A stretch of 64,000 nucleotides of DNA from NCBI RefSeq assembly GCF_007667425.1, contig NZ_VDRC01000001.1:1580595-1644594 (forward strand), read 5' to 3'. Positions 17,637 to 26,670 of this stretch are shown piece by piece (the stretch's first letter is position 1; every line of letters starts with the position of its first letter). The notes beneath the pieces are model-generated. The model ran no database searches and was not told where the DNA came from. It was given only the letters and a program-made list of their open reading frames with translations. This DNA comes from Microbacterium sp. 1.5R (GTDB lineage: Bacteria; Actinomycetota; Actinomycetes; Actinomycetales; Microbacteriaceae). The translations under genes and the position numbers were made by a program.

Positions 17637-19064
17637 CTAGCCCCGCGCGGCCCACCACTCGCGCAGGCGCTGCTCGGCGGCATCCGTCCCGATGACGCCT
17701 TCGTCGAGGCGCAGCTCGAGCAGGAAGCGGTACGCCTCGCCGACCTCGCGGCCGGGGCGGATGCCGAGCACCTCCTGGATGCGGTTGCCGTCGAGCTCCG
17801 GGCGGATCGAGTCGAGCTCCTCCTGCTCGCGCAGCGTCGCGATGCGCGACTCGATGTCGTCGTAGGCCGAGGCGAGCCGCGACGCCTTGCGCCTGTTGCG
17901 CGTGGTGACGTCGGCGCGGGTGAGGATGTGCAGGCGCTCGAGCTCGTCGCCGGCGTCGCGCACGTAACGGCGCACCGCGGCATCCGTCCATGCGCCCTCG
18001 GCGTAGCCGAAGAAGCGCAGATGCAGCTCGATGAGCGTCGCGACGGTGTCGGTGGTGGCCGTGTCGAAGCGAAGGGCCTGCAGCCGCTTGCGCGCCATGC
18101 GCGACCCGACGACGTCGTGGTGGTGGAACGTGACCGCTCCCCCGTCTTCGAGCTTGCGCGTGCGCGGCTTGCCGATGTCGTGCAGGAGGGCGGCGATGCG
18201 CAGCGGCACGTCGGGGGCTGCCCCAGGATGCCGTGCGTGCTCGAGCTGGATCGCCTGCCGCAGCACGGTGAGCGAGTGCTCGTAGACGTCCTTGTGGTGA
18301 TGGTGCTCGTCGACCTCGAGGCGCAGTGCGCTGACCTCGGGCAGGAACTCGTCGACGAGACCCGTGTCGACGAGCACGCGGATGCCGCGCACGGGGTCGT
18401 CCGTCTGCATGAGCCGTACGAGCTCGGACTGGATGCGCTCGGGGCTCACGATCGACAGGGTGCCGCGCAGCTGCTCGATCGCGGCTGTCGTCGCGTCGTC
18501 GATCGCGAACCCGAGCTGGGCGCTGAACCGCGCACCGCGCAGCATCCGCAGCGGATCGTCGCCGAACGACACTTGAGGGTCGGCCGGGGTGCGGAGCACA
18601 CCGGCGACGAGGTCCTCGACACCGCCCGTGGGGTCGACCAGCTTCACCGCCGGCACCTGCAGAGCCATCGCGTTCACGGTGAAGTCGCGGCGGACGAGGT
18701 CGCCGTCGATCGTGTCGCCGAACTCCACGGTCGGCTTGCGGGTGACGCCGTCGTAGCTGTCGGCCCGGTAGGTCGTGATCTCGACCTGCTCGCCCTGCAC
18801 GCGGGCGCCGATCGTGCCGAAGGCTCGGCCGATGTCCCACTGCGCGGTCGATACGGGCGCCACGATGCGCAGGATGTCGTCCGGCTGCGCGTTCGTCGTG
18901 AAGTCCAGATCGTGCGTCTCGCGTCCGAGGATCGCATCGCGCACCGGGCCGCCGACGACCGCCAGATCGAAACCCGCCGCGGCGAACGCGTCGGCGAGGG
19001 TGCGGACCACCGGATTCTCGGCGAGCGCGCCGAGGCGGGCGAGGCCGTCGGCCATGTTGAGCAT
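17637..19064 (-). CDS. cca: CCA tRNA nucleotidyltransferase with HD domain
   Basis: Adds or repairs the 3'-CCA of tRNAs. 475 aa from the ATG at 19064 (MLNMADGLARLG); TACTCT lies 7 nt upstream on this strand, indicating a leaderless mRNA. The longer open frame before it is spurious. Motifs: FDLAVVGGPVRDAILGRETHDLDFTTNA (class II nucleotidyltransferase GG...D-x-D), RRDFTVNAMAL, DPTGGVEDL, DDPLRMLRGARFSAQLGF, and an HD hydrolase domain with YEHSLTVLRQ and IAALLHDIGKP. In actinobacteria this gene commonly lies at the start of the region leading to murJ-trxB-parB-oriC, as it does here. Confidence 0.94.
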   Translation of the reverse strand: MLNMADGLARLGALAENPVVRTLADAFAAAGFDLAVVGGPVRDAILGRETHDLDFTTNAQPDDILRIVAPVSTAQWDIGRAFGTIGARVQGEQVEITTYRADSYDGVTRKPTVEFGDTIDGDLVRRDFTVNAMALQVPAVKLVDPTGGVEDLVAGVLRTPADPQVSFGDDPLRMLRGARFSAQLGFAIDDATTAAIEQLRGTLSIVSPERIQSELVRLMQTDDPVRGIRVLVDTGLVDEFLPEVSALRLEVDEHHHHKDVYEHSLTVLRQAIQLEHARHPGAAPDVPLRIAALLHDIGKPRTRKLEDGGAVTFHHHDVVGSRMARKRLQALRFDTATTDTVATLIELHLRFFGYAEGAWTDAAVRRYVRDAGDELERLHILTRADVTTRNRRKASRLASAYDDIESRIATLREQEELDSIRPELDGNRIQEVLGIRPGREVGEAYRFLLELRLDEGVIGTDAAEQRLREWWAARG

Positions 19065-19242
19065 GGGTTCCAGAGTACCCGGGGGGCTTCGGGGGCTGGA
19101 AAACCCGGGCCCGGCCGTGAAGGCCGGCGCGTCGGGCGCGGACGCGCGGGCGGATGCCGGGGGCTCTCCGTCCTCCGGCCGCACCGGATCCGCGCGCAGG
19201 ACACGGGTGCGCCTCGGCGGGAGTGAGCCTAGGATCGGGCTC

Positions 19243-21000
19243 GTGGCGGCAGACGAGAAGCGGGGTTCCGGCGACACCTCACGGCGCGGTTTCCTCAAGA
19301 TGGGCGGTGCGGCGCTCGCGGGGGCCGTCGTCGGCGGCGCGGGCGGAGCGGCGATCGGCGCGAGCGTCGCCGGCAGCTCGAGGGACGGCTTCGCCGCCGA
19401 CCCCGATCCTTTCTCCGCCCTGACCCCGCGCAGCGAGCCCGGGTTCGACCACCTCGTCGTCGTGATGGGCGAGAACCGCTCGTTCGACAATCTGCTCGGC
19501 TACCTCTACACGGCCGAGACCCTGCCGGCGGGCGAGACCTTCGAGGGCCTCGCGTTCGGGACGCACAGCAACACGGCATCCGACGGCACCGTGGTCGACG
19601 CTCATATCTACACGGGGGACACCGACCGGATCATGAGCTACCCGGATCCGGACCCGGGCGAGGAGTATCCGCACGTCAACACGCAGATCTTCGGCACCGT
19701 CGACCCGAAGGGCAACGCCGATCTGTTCGCCGAGCAGATGACGGCTCCCTTCAACGCGCCGACGCACGGCGAGAAGGCGACGATGTCGGGGTTCCTCGAG
19801 GACTACATCATCAACTTCCGCCGCCTGCGCCGGGGCGAACCGCCGAAGCCCGCCGAGGCGGCGCACATCATGGGGTCGTTCTCGCCCGAGATGCTGCCGG
19901 TGCTGTCGACTCTCGCGACCGAGTTCGCCGTGTTCGACCACTGGTTCGCCGGAGTGCCGTCGCAGACCTTCTGCAACCGCTCGTTCTTCCACGCCTCGAC
20001 CTCGCACGGATTCGTCACCAACCAGGGCGGAGCGGGCTTCGGCAAGTGGTTCTCCGCGCCGGCAGCCCCGACGGTGTTCAACCGGCTGGAGGACGAGAAG
20101 GTCGGCTGGAAGATCTACATCGACAAGCTGCAGCTCGTCTCCTACACCGGGATGCTGCATGCGGCCGTCCTGGAGAAGTACTGGCGCACCGAGCACTTCG
20201 GCACGATGGAGGACTTCTACGCCGACGCGAAGAACGGCACCCTCCCCGCGTACGCGTTCATCGAGCCGCGCATGGTCTACGACCACAACGACTTCCACCC
20301 GCCGTTCGGATCGCCCCGTGAGGGCGAGGTCGACGGACGCGAGGTGTTCGACAGTGCGATCTCCGACGTCCGCGCCGGCGACCGGCTGATCCATGACATC
20401 TACGAGGCGATCCGCACCAGCGCCTCACCGAAGGGGTCGAACGCCGTCAACACGCTGCTGCTCATCACCTTCGACGAGCACGGCGGCACGTACGACCACG
20501 TCCCCCCGCCCGCCGCGACCAAGCCGACGGACGACACCGGGCCGGGCGAGATGGACTTCACCTTCGATCGGCTCGGATGCCGGGTGCCGGCCATCGCGGT
20601 GTCGGCCTACACGAAGCGGAACACCATCATCCACGACGAGATGCACCACGGCTCCGTGACGGCGACGCTGTCGCGGCTGCACGGTCTGACGCCTCTCAAC
20701 GACCGCGATCAGTCGGCGAACACGCTCTTCACCGTCGTGAATCTCGACAAGCCACGGCATCCGGCCGACTGGCCCATCACGACACCCGCCTACACGCCGC
20801 CGAACCCCGAGGAGCGCACGCCGCAGGACGGCGTCGAGGCGCAGATGAAGCCGCTCACTCCCCCCGCTCGCGGACTGCTCGGCCTGCTGATCGCGAAGTA
20901 CGGGCGCCCCGACGAGCCGGAGCCCAAGACGTTCGCCGACGCCTACCGCCTGCTGCACGAGCACGGCGAGGAGCTGTTCGGTCCGCCCGGGCGCGCCTGA
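19243..21000 (+). CDS. Tat-exported phosphoesterase (phospholipase C / acid phosphatase family)
   Basis: Secreted hydrolase of the alkaline-phosphatase-like phosphoesterase family (PF04185), 585 aa. GTG start at 19243 with TAGGAT 7 nt upstream (leaderless). The signal contains the twin-arginine motif SRRGFLKM followed by an Ala/Gly-rich hydrophobic stretch, so it is exported folded by Tat. Catalytic-domain hallmarks: FDHLVVVMGENRSFDNLLGY near residue 68, FAVFDHWFAGVPSQTFCNRSFFHAST, LLLITFDEHGGTYDHVPPP, and RVPAIAVSAYTKRNTIIHDEMHHGSVTATL. The substrate may be phospholipid or another phosphodiester; sequence does not decide. It ends 5 nt from the convergent toxin gene. Confidence 0.92.
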   Translation: MAADEKRGSGDTSRRGFLKMGGAALAGAVVGGAGGAAIGASVAGSSRDGFAADPDPFSALTPRSEPGFDHLVVVMGENRSFDNLLGYLYTAETLPAGETFEGLAFGTHSNTASDGTVVDAHIYTGDTDRIMSYPDPDPGEEYPHVNTQIFGTVDPKGNADLFAEQMTAPFNAPTHGEKATMSGFLEDYIINFRRLRRGEPPKPAEAAHIMGSFSPEMLPVLSTLATEFAVFDHWFAGVPSQTFCNRSFFHASTSHGFVTNQGGAGFGKWFSAPAAPTVFNRLEDEKVGWKIYIDKLQLVSYTGMLHAAVLEKYWRTEHFGTMEDFYADAKNGTLPAYAFIEPRMVYDHNDFHPPFGSPREGEVDGREVFDSAISDVRAGDRLIHDIYEAIRTSASPKGSNAVNTLLLITFDEHGGTYDHVPPPAATKPTDDTGPGEMDFTFDRLGCRVPAIAVSAYTKRNTIIHDEMHHGSVTATLSRLHGLTPLNDRDQSANTLFTVVNLDKPRHPADWPITTPAYTPPNPEERTPQDGVEAQMKPLTPPARGLLGLLIAKYGRPDEPEPKTFADAYRLLHEHGEELFGPPGRA

Positions 21001-21005
21001 ACGGC

Positions 21006-21350
21006 TCAGAGATCGAAGAAGTCACCGAGCCAGGTGCGCACGGCATCGAGGCACGAAGGAGTGACCGAGCCCGCGATACCGGTGAGGCGCTCTCGCGAGA
21101 TCGTCCGCGGTTGCTCGGTCATGATCCACGAGGGGCGGTCCAGCCCGCTCGGGCCGTCGACCGGCACGTGGTTCGGCCAGGCCCGGTCGACGGTCGTGAT
21201 GGGCAGCGCGATCACGAGGGTCGTCACCGCGTCCAGGTACGCGGCGGACGCCACGACGAGCACCGGTCGATGTCCTCCCTGCTCGCGACCGCGCACGGGA
21301 GTCAGGGAGGCCCAGGCGACGGCGCCTGGCAGCAGTTCGAGTCCCGTCAC
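21006..21350 (-). CDS. MazF/PemK-type endoribonuclease toxin
   Basis: 114 aa from the GTG at 21350 ([16 protein letters not shown]), whose bases overlap the antitoxin stop (GTGA). The fold pattern of MazF/PemK toxins is clear: PGAVAWASLTPVRGREQGGHRPVLVVASAAYLDAVTTLVIALPITTVDRAWPNHVPV, with the RPVLVV strand, and then the conserved MTEQPRTISRERL segment. Toxins of this family cleave mRNA when released from their antitoxin. The antitoxin gene precedes it, as is usual. Some members have lost activity; this one looks complete. Confidence 0.93.
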   Translation of the reverse strand: MTGLELLPGAVAWASLTPVRGREQGGHRPVLVVASAAYLDAVTTLVIALPITTVDRAWPNHVPVDGPSGLDRPSWIMTEQPRTISRERLTGIAGSVTPSCLDAVRTWLGDFFDL

Positions 21351-21580
21351 TGCGCAGCAGGAAGGTCGAGCTGCTCCCACTCGGCGGTCTCGTCTGCGTA
21401 GCTCGCCGAGTCCGCCGCGGACGTGTGTGCGACGGCGTCCTTCACCGCGGCGAGCCGTCGCCGACGGTCCTCCGCGTCGGCGAGGCGCTCGAGGTGCGCA
21501 CCGAGCGTGCGCCCCTCGCCCGCCGCCTGGATCTTCAGGCGATCGCGCAGACTGTCACTCACCTTGATCGTCGTGGTCAT
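21347..21580 (-). CDS. Antitoxin of the MazF-type module
   Basis: 77 aa from the ATG at 21580. The N-terminus [34 protein letters not shown] is a ribbon-helix-helix DNA-binding domain. The acidic C-terminal tail ([17 protein letters not shown]) is suited to wrapping and neutralising the toxin. TATACT lies 6 nt upstream of the ATG (leaderless), inside a small palindrome that also touches the start codon, so autorepression is likely. It overlaps the toxin gene by 4 nt. Confidence 0.92.
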   Translation of the reverse strand: MTTTIKVSDSLRDRLKIQAAGEGRTLGAHLERLADAEDRRRRLAAVKDAVAHTSAADSASYADETAEWEQLDLPAAQ

Positions 21581-21591
21581 ACTTTGAGTAT
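21579..21591. promoter_or_regulatory. Palindrome overlapping the antitoxin start codon and -10 element
   Basis: ATACT-TTG-AGTAT is a perfect 5-bp dyad with 3-nt spacer. It covers the last part of the antitoxin start codon and most of the TATACT -10 box (21587-21592). A dimeric ribbon-helix-helix antitoxin binding here would block transcription start directly. Confidence 0.6.
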
Positions 21592-21608
21592 ACCCGCGAG
21601 TCCTCGCG

Positions 21609-23849
21609 TCAGGCGTCGACGTCGGTTCCGTCGCGGCGAGCACGGCGGCGGGAGACGGCGACGAGCACGCCGCCCAGTACGAGCACACCGGCGCCCGCAC
21701 CGGCCCACACGAAGGTGTCGGGCGTGAGCCCCGTCGCAGGCAGCCGCGTTCCGGAATCCGGGTCGGGAGTCACGACGACTCCGCCCGTGCCCGGAGCCGT
21801 CGGCGTACCGGGGTCGGTGGGCGTACCCGGATCGACCGGAGTTCCGGGGTCGACCGGCGTTCCCGGGTCGACCGGAGTTCCCGGCTCACCCGGAGTTCCT
21901 GGCTCACCCGGCTCACCCGGCTCCCCCGGTTCGCCCGGCTCACCCGGTTCGCCCGGAGTCCCCGGCTCACCCGGCTCCCCCGGTTCGCCAGGAGTCCCCG
22001 GCTCTCCCGGCTCACCAGGAGTCCCCGGCTCCCCCGGCTCTCCCGGCTCCCCCGGCTCTCCCGGGTTCCCCGGCTCTCCGGGGTCGACTGCCGCGACGGT
22101 GAAGTCCTGGTCGACGAAAGCCTCGCCTGCCGCGGTGATCGTGACGGTGAGCGTCGCTGACCCCACGACGCTCGTGCCGGAGGGCGGCGTGAGGGCGATC
22201 TCGTAGGTGTCGGGCACCAGTTCGCCGAGTCCGTAGTTGCCCGCGGCATCCGTCGTCAGCTCCTGCGTGGTGCCGCCGCCGGTGACGGTGACGACGGCGC
22301 CTTCGACCGGCGTGCCGCCGTCGCCGCGCACCACGCCGTCGATCGCACCGAGGCGCGCGAGCTCGAAGTCCACGTCGACCACGTCTTCATCTGCGACGTT
22401 CTCGGCGCGTGTGGTCGCGCTGGTCGCGATGTACCCGTCGGGGGTGGTCACGGTCACCTCGTAGGCGCCGGCGGGCAGGCGCGGGAACGAGTAGTCGCCG
22501 TCCGCGTCGGTGATCGCGGAGACCGCGGACTCGCCCGGTGCGGACGCGGTGACGGTGACGGCGGGAACGCCCTCCCCGTTCGCGAGCACCGTGCCGCTGA
22601 GAGTCGGGTTCTCGACGAGAGCGAAGTCGACGTTCTCGATGGGCTGCTCGCTGTCCGACGGCACGGCGATGATCTGTGTCGGGTCGGTGATGGAGTATCC
22701 GGGCGGGGGCGTGACGACCACGGTGTGACCACCGACCGCGACGGTGTCGAACAGGTAATACCCGTCGTCGTCGGTCGTGGTGGTCTGCGCGCCGTCGATC
22801 GAGACCGTCACCCCGGTGAGCCCCGTCTCATCGGCATCGGTCACGCGCCCTGTCACGGCGACGGGCACGATCGTCCGCACCTGGAAGTCGGCGGTGGCGT
22901 CGGCATCGGTGAGGTCCACCTGCCTGGTGTTCGCTCCGACGGCGACCTTGTTCGCCGGCGCGACGACCCGGACCGTGTATCCGTCGGTCGCCACGTACCC
23001 CGGGAAGGAGTAGGTGCCTCCGGCCTCCGTGGTGGTGGTCGCGACGACGCGGCCGTTCGCGTCGGTGAGGCTCAGCTCGACCCCGTCGAGCGGTCCGTCG
23101 GCGACGTCGGTCACGGTTCCCGTGATGTCGCGGGCGATCGAGGCGAACCACGTCTGGTAGACGGGGAAGCCCGAGCGGCGGGTGAAGATGAAGCTGAGGG
23201 AGCTGATGGGGGCGGCCGGCTCGAACCAGGCGGCGGATCCGCTGGTGTCGGCCGCGGCGGCGTTGCCCGTCAGGGTCAGCGCCTCGGGGTTCCAGTCCGG
23301 CACGTCGTCGGCGTCGCCCGTGCAGGAGGGCTTGCCGACGAGCCCGGGCGCGCAGTAGTTGAAGCCACCCCGGAATCCGAGCTCCTCCGCGGTGAGCAGC
23401 TGTCCGTCCGGACCTATCGCCTGGATGCGCACCGCGTCTGCATCGATGTCGCCGAGCACGAACGTCCATCCGGACGACGGGGTGGGGTTGTCGAAGGAGT
23501 ACGTGGTGGTGGAGGGGCTCGTGGCGTTGTCGGCCTTCGGCCGCAGGTTCAGGTACGGCTGATTCCGGCTCGAGCCGTACTTCGCACCGACGTCGGTGCT
23601 CGCCGACAACCACACCGATGCACCCGAGATGACGCCCACGCTGCCGGCGCGCGAGTCACTGGTCATCGTCGCCGTGATCGCGGGGTTGGCGGCGACCTCG
23701 ATCGACGTCTCGTACGCACCGCCGGTGCCGGAGAGCGGCTCCCATGTCGCCCAGCGGGTGGTGGTGGCTGCGGCGGCGGGAATGGCCCCCACCAGCACGA
23801 CGGCGAGGGCGACGGCCCCTGCCAGGATTGCTCTCTTCGGCGCACGCAT
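21609..23849 (-). CDS. LPXTG cell-wall surface protein with Cna-B-like repeats and a collagen-like stalk
   Basis: 746-aa surface protein. Signal peptide residues 1-28 (AIPAAAA cleavage region), then an N-terminal globular domain to about 240. Four carboxypeptidase-regulatory/Cna-B-like modules follow, roughly 240-588 (e.g. [78 protein letters not shown]). Next come 23 uninterrupted GXP triplets (GEP/GTP/GNP, 591-659), a VDPGTP-type repeat (660-687), and a sortase signal RLPATG at 702-707 with hydrophobic anchor and RRRARRD tail. TACTCT 6 nt upstream of the ATG suggests a leaderless mRNA. Likely an adhesin held off the wall by the stalk. No sortase gene is in the window. Confidence 0.92.
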   Translation of the reverse strand: MRAPKRAILAGAVALAVVLVGAIPAAAATTTRWATWEPLSGTGGAYETSIEVAANPAITATMTSDSRAGSVGVISGASVWLSASTDVGAKYGSSRNQPYLNLRPKADNATSPSTTTYSFDNPTPSSGWTFVLGDIDADAVRIQAIGPDGQLLTAEELGFRGGFNYCAPGLVGKPSCTGDADDVPDWNPEALTLTGNAAAADTSGSAAWFEPAAPISSLSFIFTRRSGFPVYQTWFASIARDITGTVTDVADGPLDGVELSLTDANGRVVATTTTEAGGTYSFPGYVATDGYTVRVVAPANKVAVGANTRQVDLTDADATADFQVRTIVPVAVTGRVTDADETGLTGVTVSIDGAQTTTTDDDGYYLFDTVAVGGHTVVVTPPPGYSITDPTQIIAVPSDSEQPIENVDFALVENPTLSGTVLANGEGVPAVTVTASAPGESAVSAITDADGDYSFPRLPAGAYEVTVTTPDGYIATSATTRAENVADEDVVDVDFELARLGAIDGVVRGDGGTPVEGAVVTVTGGGTTQELTTDAAGNYGLGELVPDTYEIALTPPSGTSVVGSATLTVTITAAGEAFVDQDFTVAAVDPGEPGNPGEPGEPGEPGEPGTPGEPGEPGTPGEPGEPGEPGTPGEPGEPGEPGEPGEPGEPGTPGEPGTPVDPGTPVDPGTPVDPGTPTDPGTPTAPGTGGVVVTPDPDSGTRLPATGLTPDTFVWAGAGAGVLVLGGVLVAVSRRRARRDGTDVDA
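21789..22079 (-). repeat. Collagen-like GXP coding repeat plus PVDPGT repeat
   Basis: From 22079 down to 21873 the minus strand codes 23 Gly-X-Pro triplets, mostly GEP, with GTP and one GNP. From 21872 to 21789 it codes a VDPGTP-type hexapeptide repeat. Codon choice for Pro and Gly varies between units, but long near-identical blocks of 9-nt (Gly-Glu-Pro) units remain. Such tracts change length by slippage or recombination, so the copy number may differ between strains. Confidence 0.9.
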
Positions 23850-23882
23850 GCGGCCAGAGTATCGGCATACTGCGTCGAGAAG

Positions 23883-23920
23883 AAGAGAAGGGCGGATGCC
23901 GCAGCATCCGCCCCTCTCTT
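23883..23920. terminator. Bidirectional terminator hairpin
   Basis: Core stem GGGCGGATGC / GCATCCGCCC (10 bp perfect, loop CGCA at 23900-23903), extended beyond one A-C mismatch by GAGAA/TCTCTT pairing. T-rich sequence follows on the plus strand. It lies between the stop of the luciferase-like gene (23934) and the start of the surface protein (23849), so it terminates the former on the minus strand. Confidence 0.75.
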
Positions 23921-23933
23921 TCGTCTTGTGACC

Positions 23934-24989
23934 TCAGACGGGGTCGCCCTGGACCGGCCCTTCCGTGTTCGGCTTCCAGCCGAGCGCCGGCGCGACGTGC
24001 TCGGCGAACGCCTCGAGCACGTGCAGGTTGTAGGCGGGGCCGAGCTGGTTCGGGATCGTCAGCAGCAGGGTGTCGGCCGACATGACCGCCTCGTCGGCCT
24101 TGAGCTGCTCGATCAGCACGTCGGGCTCGGCGGCGTAGGTCTTGCCGAACGTCGACCGGAAGCCGTCGATGATGCCGACCTGGTCGGCGTTCTCCTCGCT
24201 GCGCAGACCGAAGTACGCGCGGTCCATGTCGGACACGAGCGGGAAGACGCTGCGGCTCACCGAGACGCGCGGAGCACCGGTGTGCCCGGCCTCCTTGTAC
24301 GCCGAGCGGAACAGGTCGATCTGTTCGCGCTGCAGCTCATGGAACGGCTGTCCCGTCGCCTCGGTCACCAGCGTCGAGCTCATCATGTTGAGGCCCTTGC
24401 GACCGGTCTCCTCGGCGGTCGCGCGCGACCCCGACCCCCACCAGATGTGATCGCGCAGGGTCGGCGACTGCGGCTCGATCTGCAGGTAGCGCCCCGCGCC
24501 CACCATCCGCGGATCACCCGGAGCGAGACCCTCGCCGTCGATCGCGCGCAGGAAGAGGTCGAACTTCTCCCGGGCGAGCACGCCGCCGCGCTCGGGGTCC
24601 TCCTCGTCATGGAAGCCGAACGTCTCGTAGCCGCGGAGCGCGGTCTCGGGTGACCCGCGGCTCACGCCGAGTGCGATGCGTCCGTCGGCGATGAGGTCGA
24701 GGGCGGCCGCCTCCTCGGCGAACTGGAACGGGTTCTCGTAGCGCATGTCGATCACGCCGGTGCCGACCTCGATCCGCTTCGTGCGCGCCGCCATGGCCGC
24801 CAGCACCGGCATGGGCGATGCCGCCTGGCGTGCCCAGTGGTGCACGCGCACGGAGGCGCCGTTCACACCGATCTCGTCAGCGCCCTCCGCGATCTCGATC
24901 GTCTGCTTCAGCATGTCGCCCGCCGTGCGGGTCGCCGAGCCGGGCACATCGGCGTAGTGCCCGAAAGAGAGGAATCCGAAAGCCTTCAT
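23934..24989 (-). CDS. LLM-class flavin-dependent oxidoreductase (luciferase-like monooxygenase)
   Basis: 351 aa, normal length for the bacterial luciferase family, a flavin-dependent TIM-barrel enzyme. Visible features: MKAFGFLSFGHYAD at strand 1, EIGVNGASVRVHHWARQAASPMPVLAAMAARTKRIEVGTGVIDMRYENPFQFAEEAAALDLIADGRIALGVSRGSPE (the family core containing the flavin region), and WWGSGSRATAEETGRKGLNMMSST. Substrate unknown; some such proteins use F420 instead of FMN. No operon partner: the methyltransferase upstream is 46 nt away in the same direction, so co-transcription is possible. Confidence 0.9.
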   Translation of the reverse strand: MKAFGFLSFGHYADVPGSATRTAGDMLKQTIEIAEGADEIGVNGASVRVHHWARQAASPMPVLAAMAARTKRIEVGTGVIDMRYENPFQFAEEAAALDLIADGRIALGVSRGSPETALRGYETFGFHDEEDPERGGVLAREKFDLFLRAIDGEGLAPGDPRMVGAGRYLQIEPQSPTLRDHIWWGSGSRATAEETGRKGLNMMSSTLVTEATGQPFHELQREQIDLFRSAYKEAGHTGAPRVSVSRSVFPLVSDMDRAYFGLRSEENADQVGIIDGFRSTFGKTYAAEPDVLIEQLKADEAVMSADTLLLTIPNQLGPAYNLHVLEAFAEHVAPALGWKPNTEGPVQGDPV

Positions 24990-25035
24990 GGTGTATTCGA
25001 ACGCATGGATGCCACGGGGTATTCCGCGCCCTCAT

Positions 25036-26562
25036 TCACGCCGAAGCCGCCGGTGCCAGGAACCCGTCGATCACGAGCGCCCTGATGCGCGGCTCGAGGT
25101 CGGCCCAGAGAGCGGGGAACGGCACCTCGAAGAGATCCGACAGCGCGGCGGCGATCTGCATCACGGTGAGCTCTCCGTCGCACGCACCGACGAACGCCGC
25201 GAGGGCGGGGTCGACCGATACCGTCCGCGCGAACCCGCCGCCCTGACGCAGCTCGATGATGCTGGGGTCGTCGCTGCCGGGCAGCAGGTGCCGCGCCTCG
25301 GTGACGTCGGATGCGGTGACGAGCGTCGTGGGCAGTCCCGAGGCCAGCAGGTCGTGGGCTGCGAGGCCGGCGCGCAGCGCTCCGCCGACGTTCGACACCG
25401 GCTGCGTGACGCGCTCCAGGCGACGCAGGGGCGCCGCTGCGGAGGGGCGCCTGATGAGGATGTATCCGAACCCCACCCCGGTGACGCCGCGCTGCGCGAA
25501 GTCGTCGAGCCATGCGGTGAGCAGCGGGGTGAAGGCGGCATCGCGCGGGGTGGTGCCGCCGTCGCGGATCCACAGCTCCGCGTAGCCGAGCGGCGTCAGC
25601 TCCTCGCGCTGCACGACCCAGAGGTCGAGGTCATCGGGCACCCACGACGACAGTCGGTCGAGACCGGCGCGGCGCGCGAGCTCGGCCTGGCCGCCGCGGG
25701 ACTCCCAGTTGCCGAGCAGTTGCGCGGCTCCGCCGACGGTGAGGAACCGCGGCGCCGCGCGCACGAACTGCTCGACGAGGGCGTCGCCGACGAGCCCGCC
25801 GTCGCGGTACTCGTACTCGGGCACGCCCTCGACGCGCGGAGTGATGACGAACGGCGGGTTCGAGATGATCAGATCGAACGCCTCCCCCGCCACGGGCTCG
25901 AACATGCTGCCCAGCCGGAACTCGATGTTCGAGACGCCGTTCAGCTGCGCGTTCAGCTCGGCGTAGGCGAGCGCCCTCGCCGAGATGTCGGTCGCGACGA
26001 CGGCACCCGCGTGGCGCGAGACGAGGAGCGCCTGGATGCCGCAGCCGGTGCCGAGGTCGAGAGCGCGGTCGACCTCGACCGGCATCACGATCTCGGCGAG
26101 GGTGCGAGACGCTCCGCCGACGCCGAGCACGTGATCGGGCGGCAGCGCGCCGTCGAGGGCCGTCTCGTCGAGGTCGCTGGCGATCCACCACTCGCCCATT
26201 CCCTCGGCGTCGACGAACGACTGCGGGCGCAGCAGCGCGGTCGGCACCGCGACGTCGCCCTCCTGTCGCGCGAGACCGAGAGCCACGAGGCCGTCGAGGC
26301 CCAGCCGCGGCAGGGCGGCGGAGACGGATGCCGTCGGCTGCGGCATCCCGAGCACGAAGAGGCGTCCGAGGGTGGCGAGCACGCCCTGGTCCCCGGCCGT
26401 CGCGCGAAGGATGGGCTCCCGCATTCCGCGCGCCAGCGCGTCATCCGCTTCTTCGCCCCAGAGCCGTCGAAGCGGTTCCGATCGCAGATCGGCGGCGTCG
26501 AGATCGGCGGCGAGCCGGGCGCTCAGGGTCTGATCGGGGACGGGCGCTGGGGTGTCGGACAC
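25036..26562 (-). CDS. SAM-dependent methyltransferase with NPPF motif
   Basis: 508 aa from the GTG at 26562 (VSDTPAPVPD); TAGAGT lies 7 nt upstream, indicating a leaderless mRNA. An N-terminal helical domain (about 1-130) is followed by a Rossmann methyltransferase: RALDLGTGCGIQALLVSRH (motif I), VVATDISARALAYAELNAQLNG (motif II), FDLIISNPPFVITPRVEG (motif IV). NPPF is used by N6-adenine and PrmC/HemK-type N5-glutamine methyltransferases, so the target may be rRNA or a protein. The C-terminal about 150 residues are an actinobacterial extension. Exact substrate unknown. Divergent from the DUF6049 gene. Confidence 0.88.
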   Translation of the reverse strand: MSDTPAPVPDQTLSARLAADLDAADLRSEPLRRLWGEEADDALARGMREPILRATAGDQGVLATLGRLFVLGMPQPTASVSAALPRLGLDGLVALGLARQEGDVAVPTALLRPQSFVDAEGMGEWWIASDLDETALDGALPPDHVLGVGGASRTLAEIVMPVEVDRALDLGTGCGIQALLVSRHAGAVVATDISARALAYAELNAQLNGVSNIEFRLGSMFEPVAGEAFDLIISNPPFVITPRVEGVPEYEYRDGGLVGDALVEQFVRAAPRFLTVGGAAQLLGNWESRGGQAELARRAGLDRLSSWVPDDLDLWVVQREELTPLGYAELWIRDGGTTPRDAAFTPLLTAWLDDFAQRGVTGVGFGYILIRRPSAAAPLRRLERVTQPVSNVGGALRAGLAAHDLLASGLPTTLVTASDVTEARHLLPGSDDPSIIELRQGGGFARTVSVDPALAAFVGACDGELTVMQIAAALSDLFEVPFPALWADLEPRIRALVIDGFLAPAASA

Positions 26563-26670
26563 GGCCGTCACTCTACGCGTCTTCAGGGTTCTCATTCGGC
26601 CGGACGCCTAGAATCACAAGGTCACGACTCACGAGCGGCCTGAGAACACGGCGCTCGAGAAAAGACCTCC

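Noticed and set aside
21789-22079. Periodic repeat that might be read as a CRISPR array
   Set aside because: It is an in-frame Gly-x-Pro and VDPGTP coding repeat without unique spacers or cas genes nearby.
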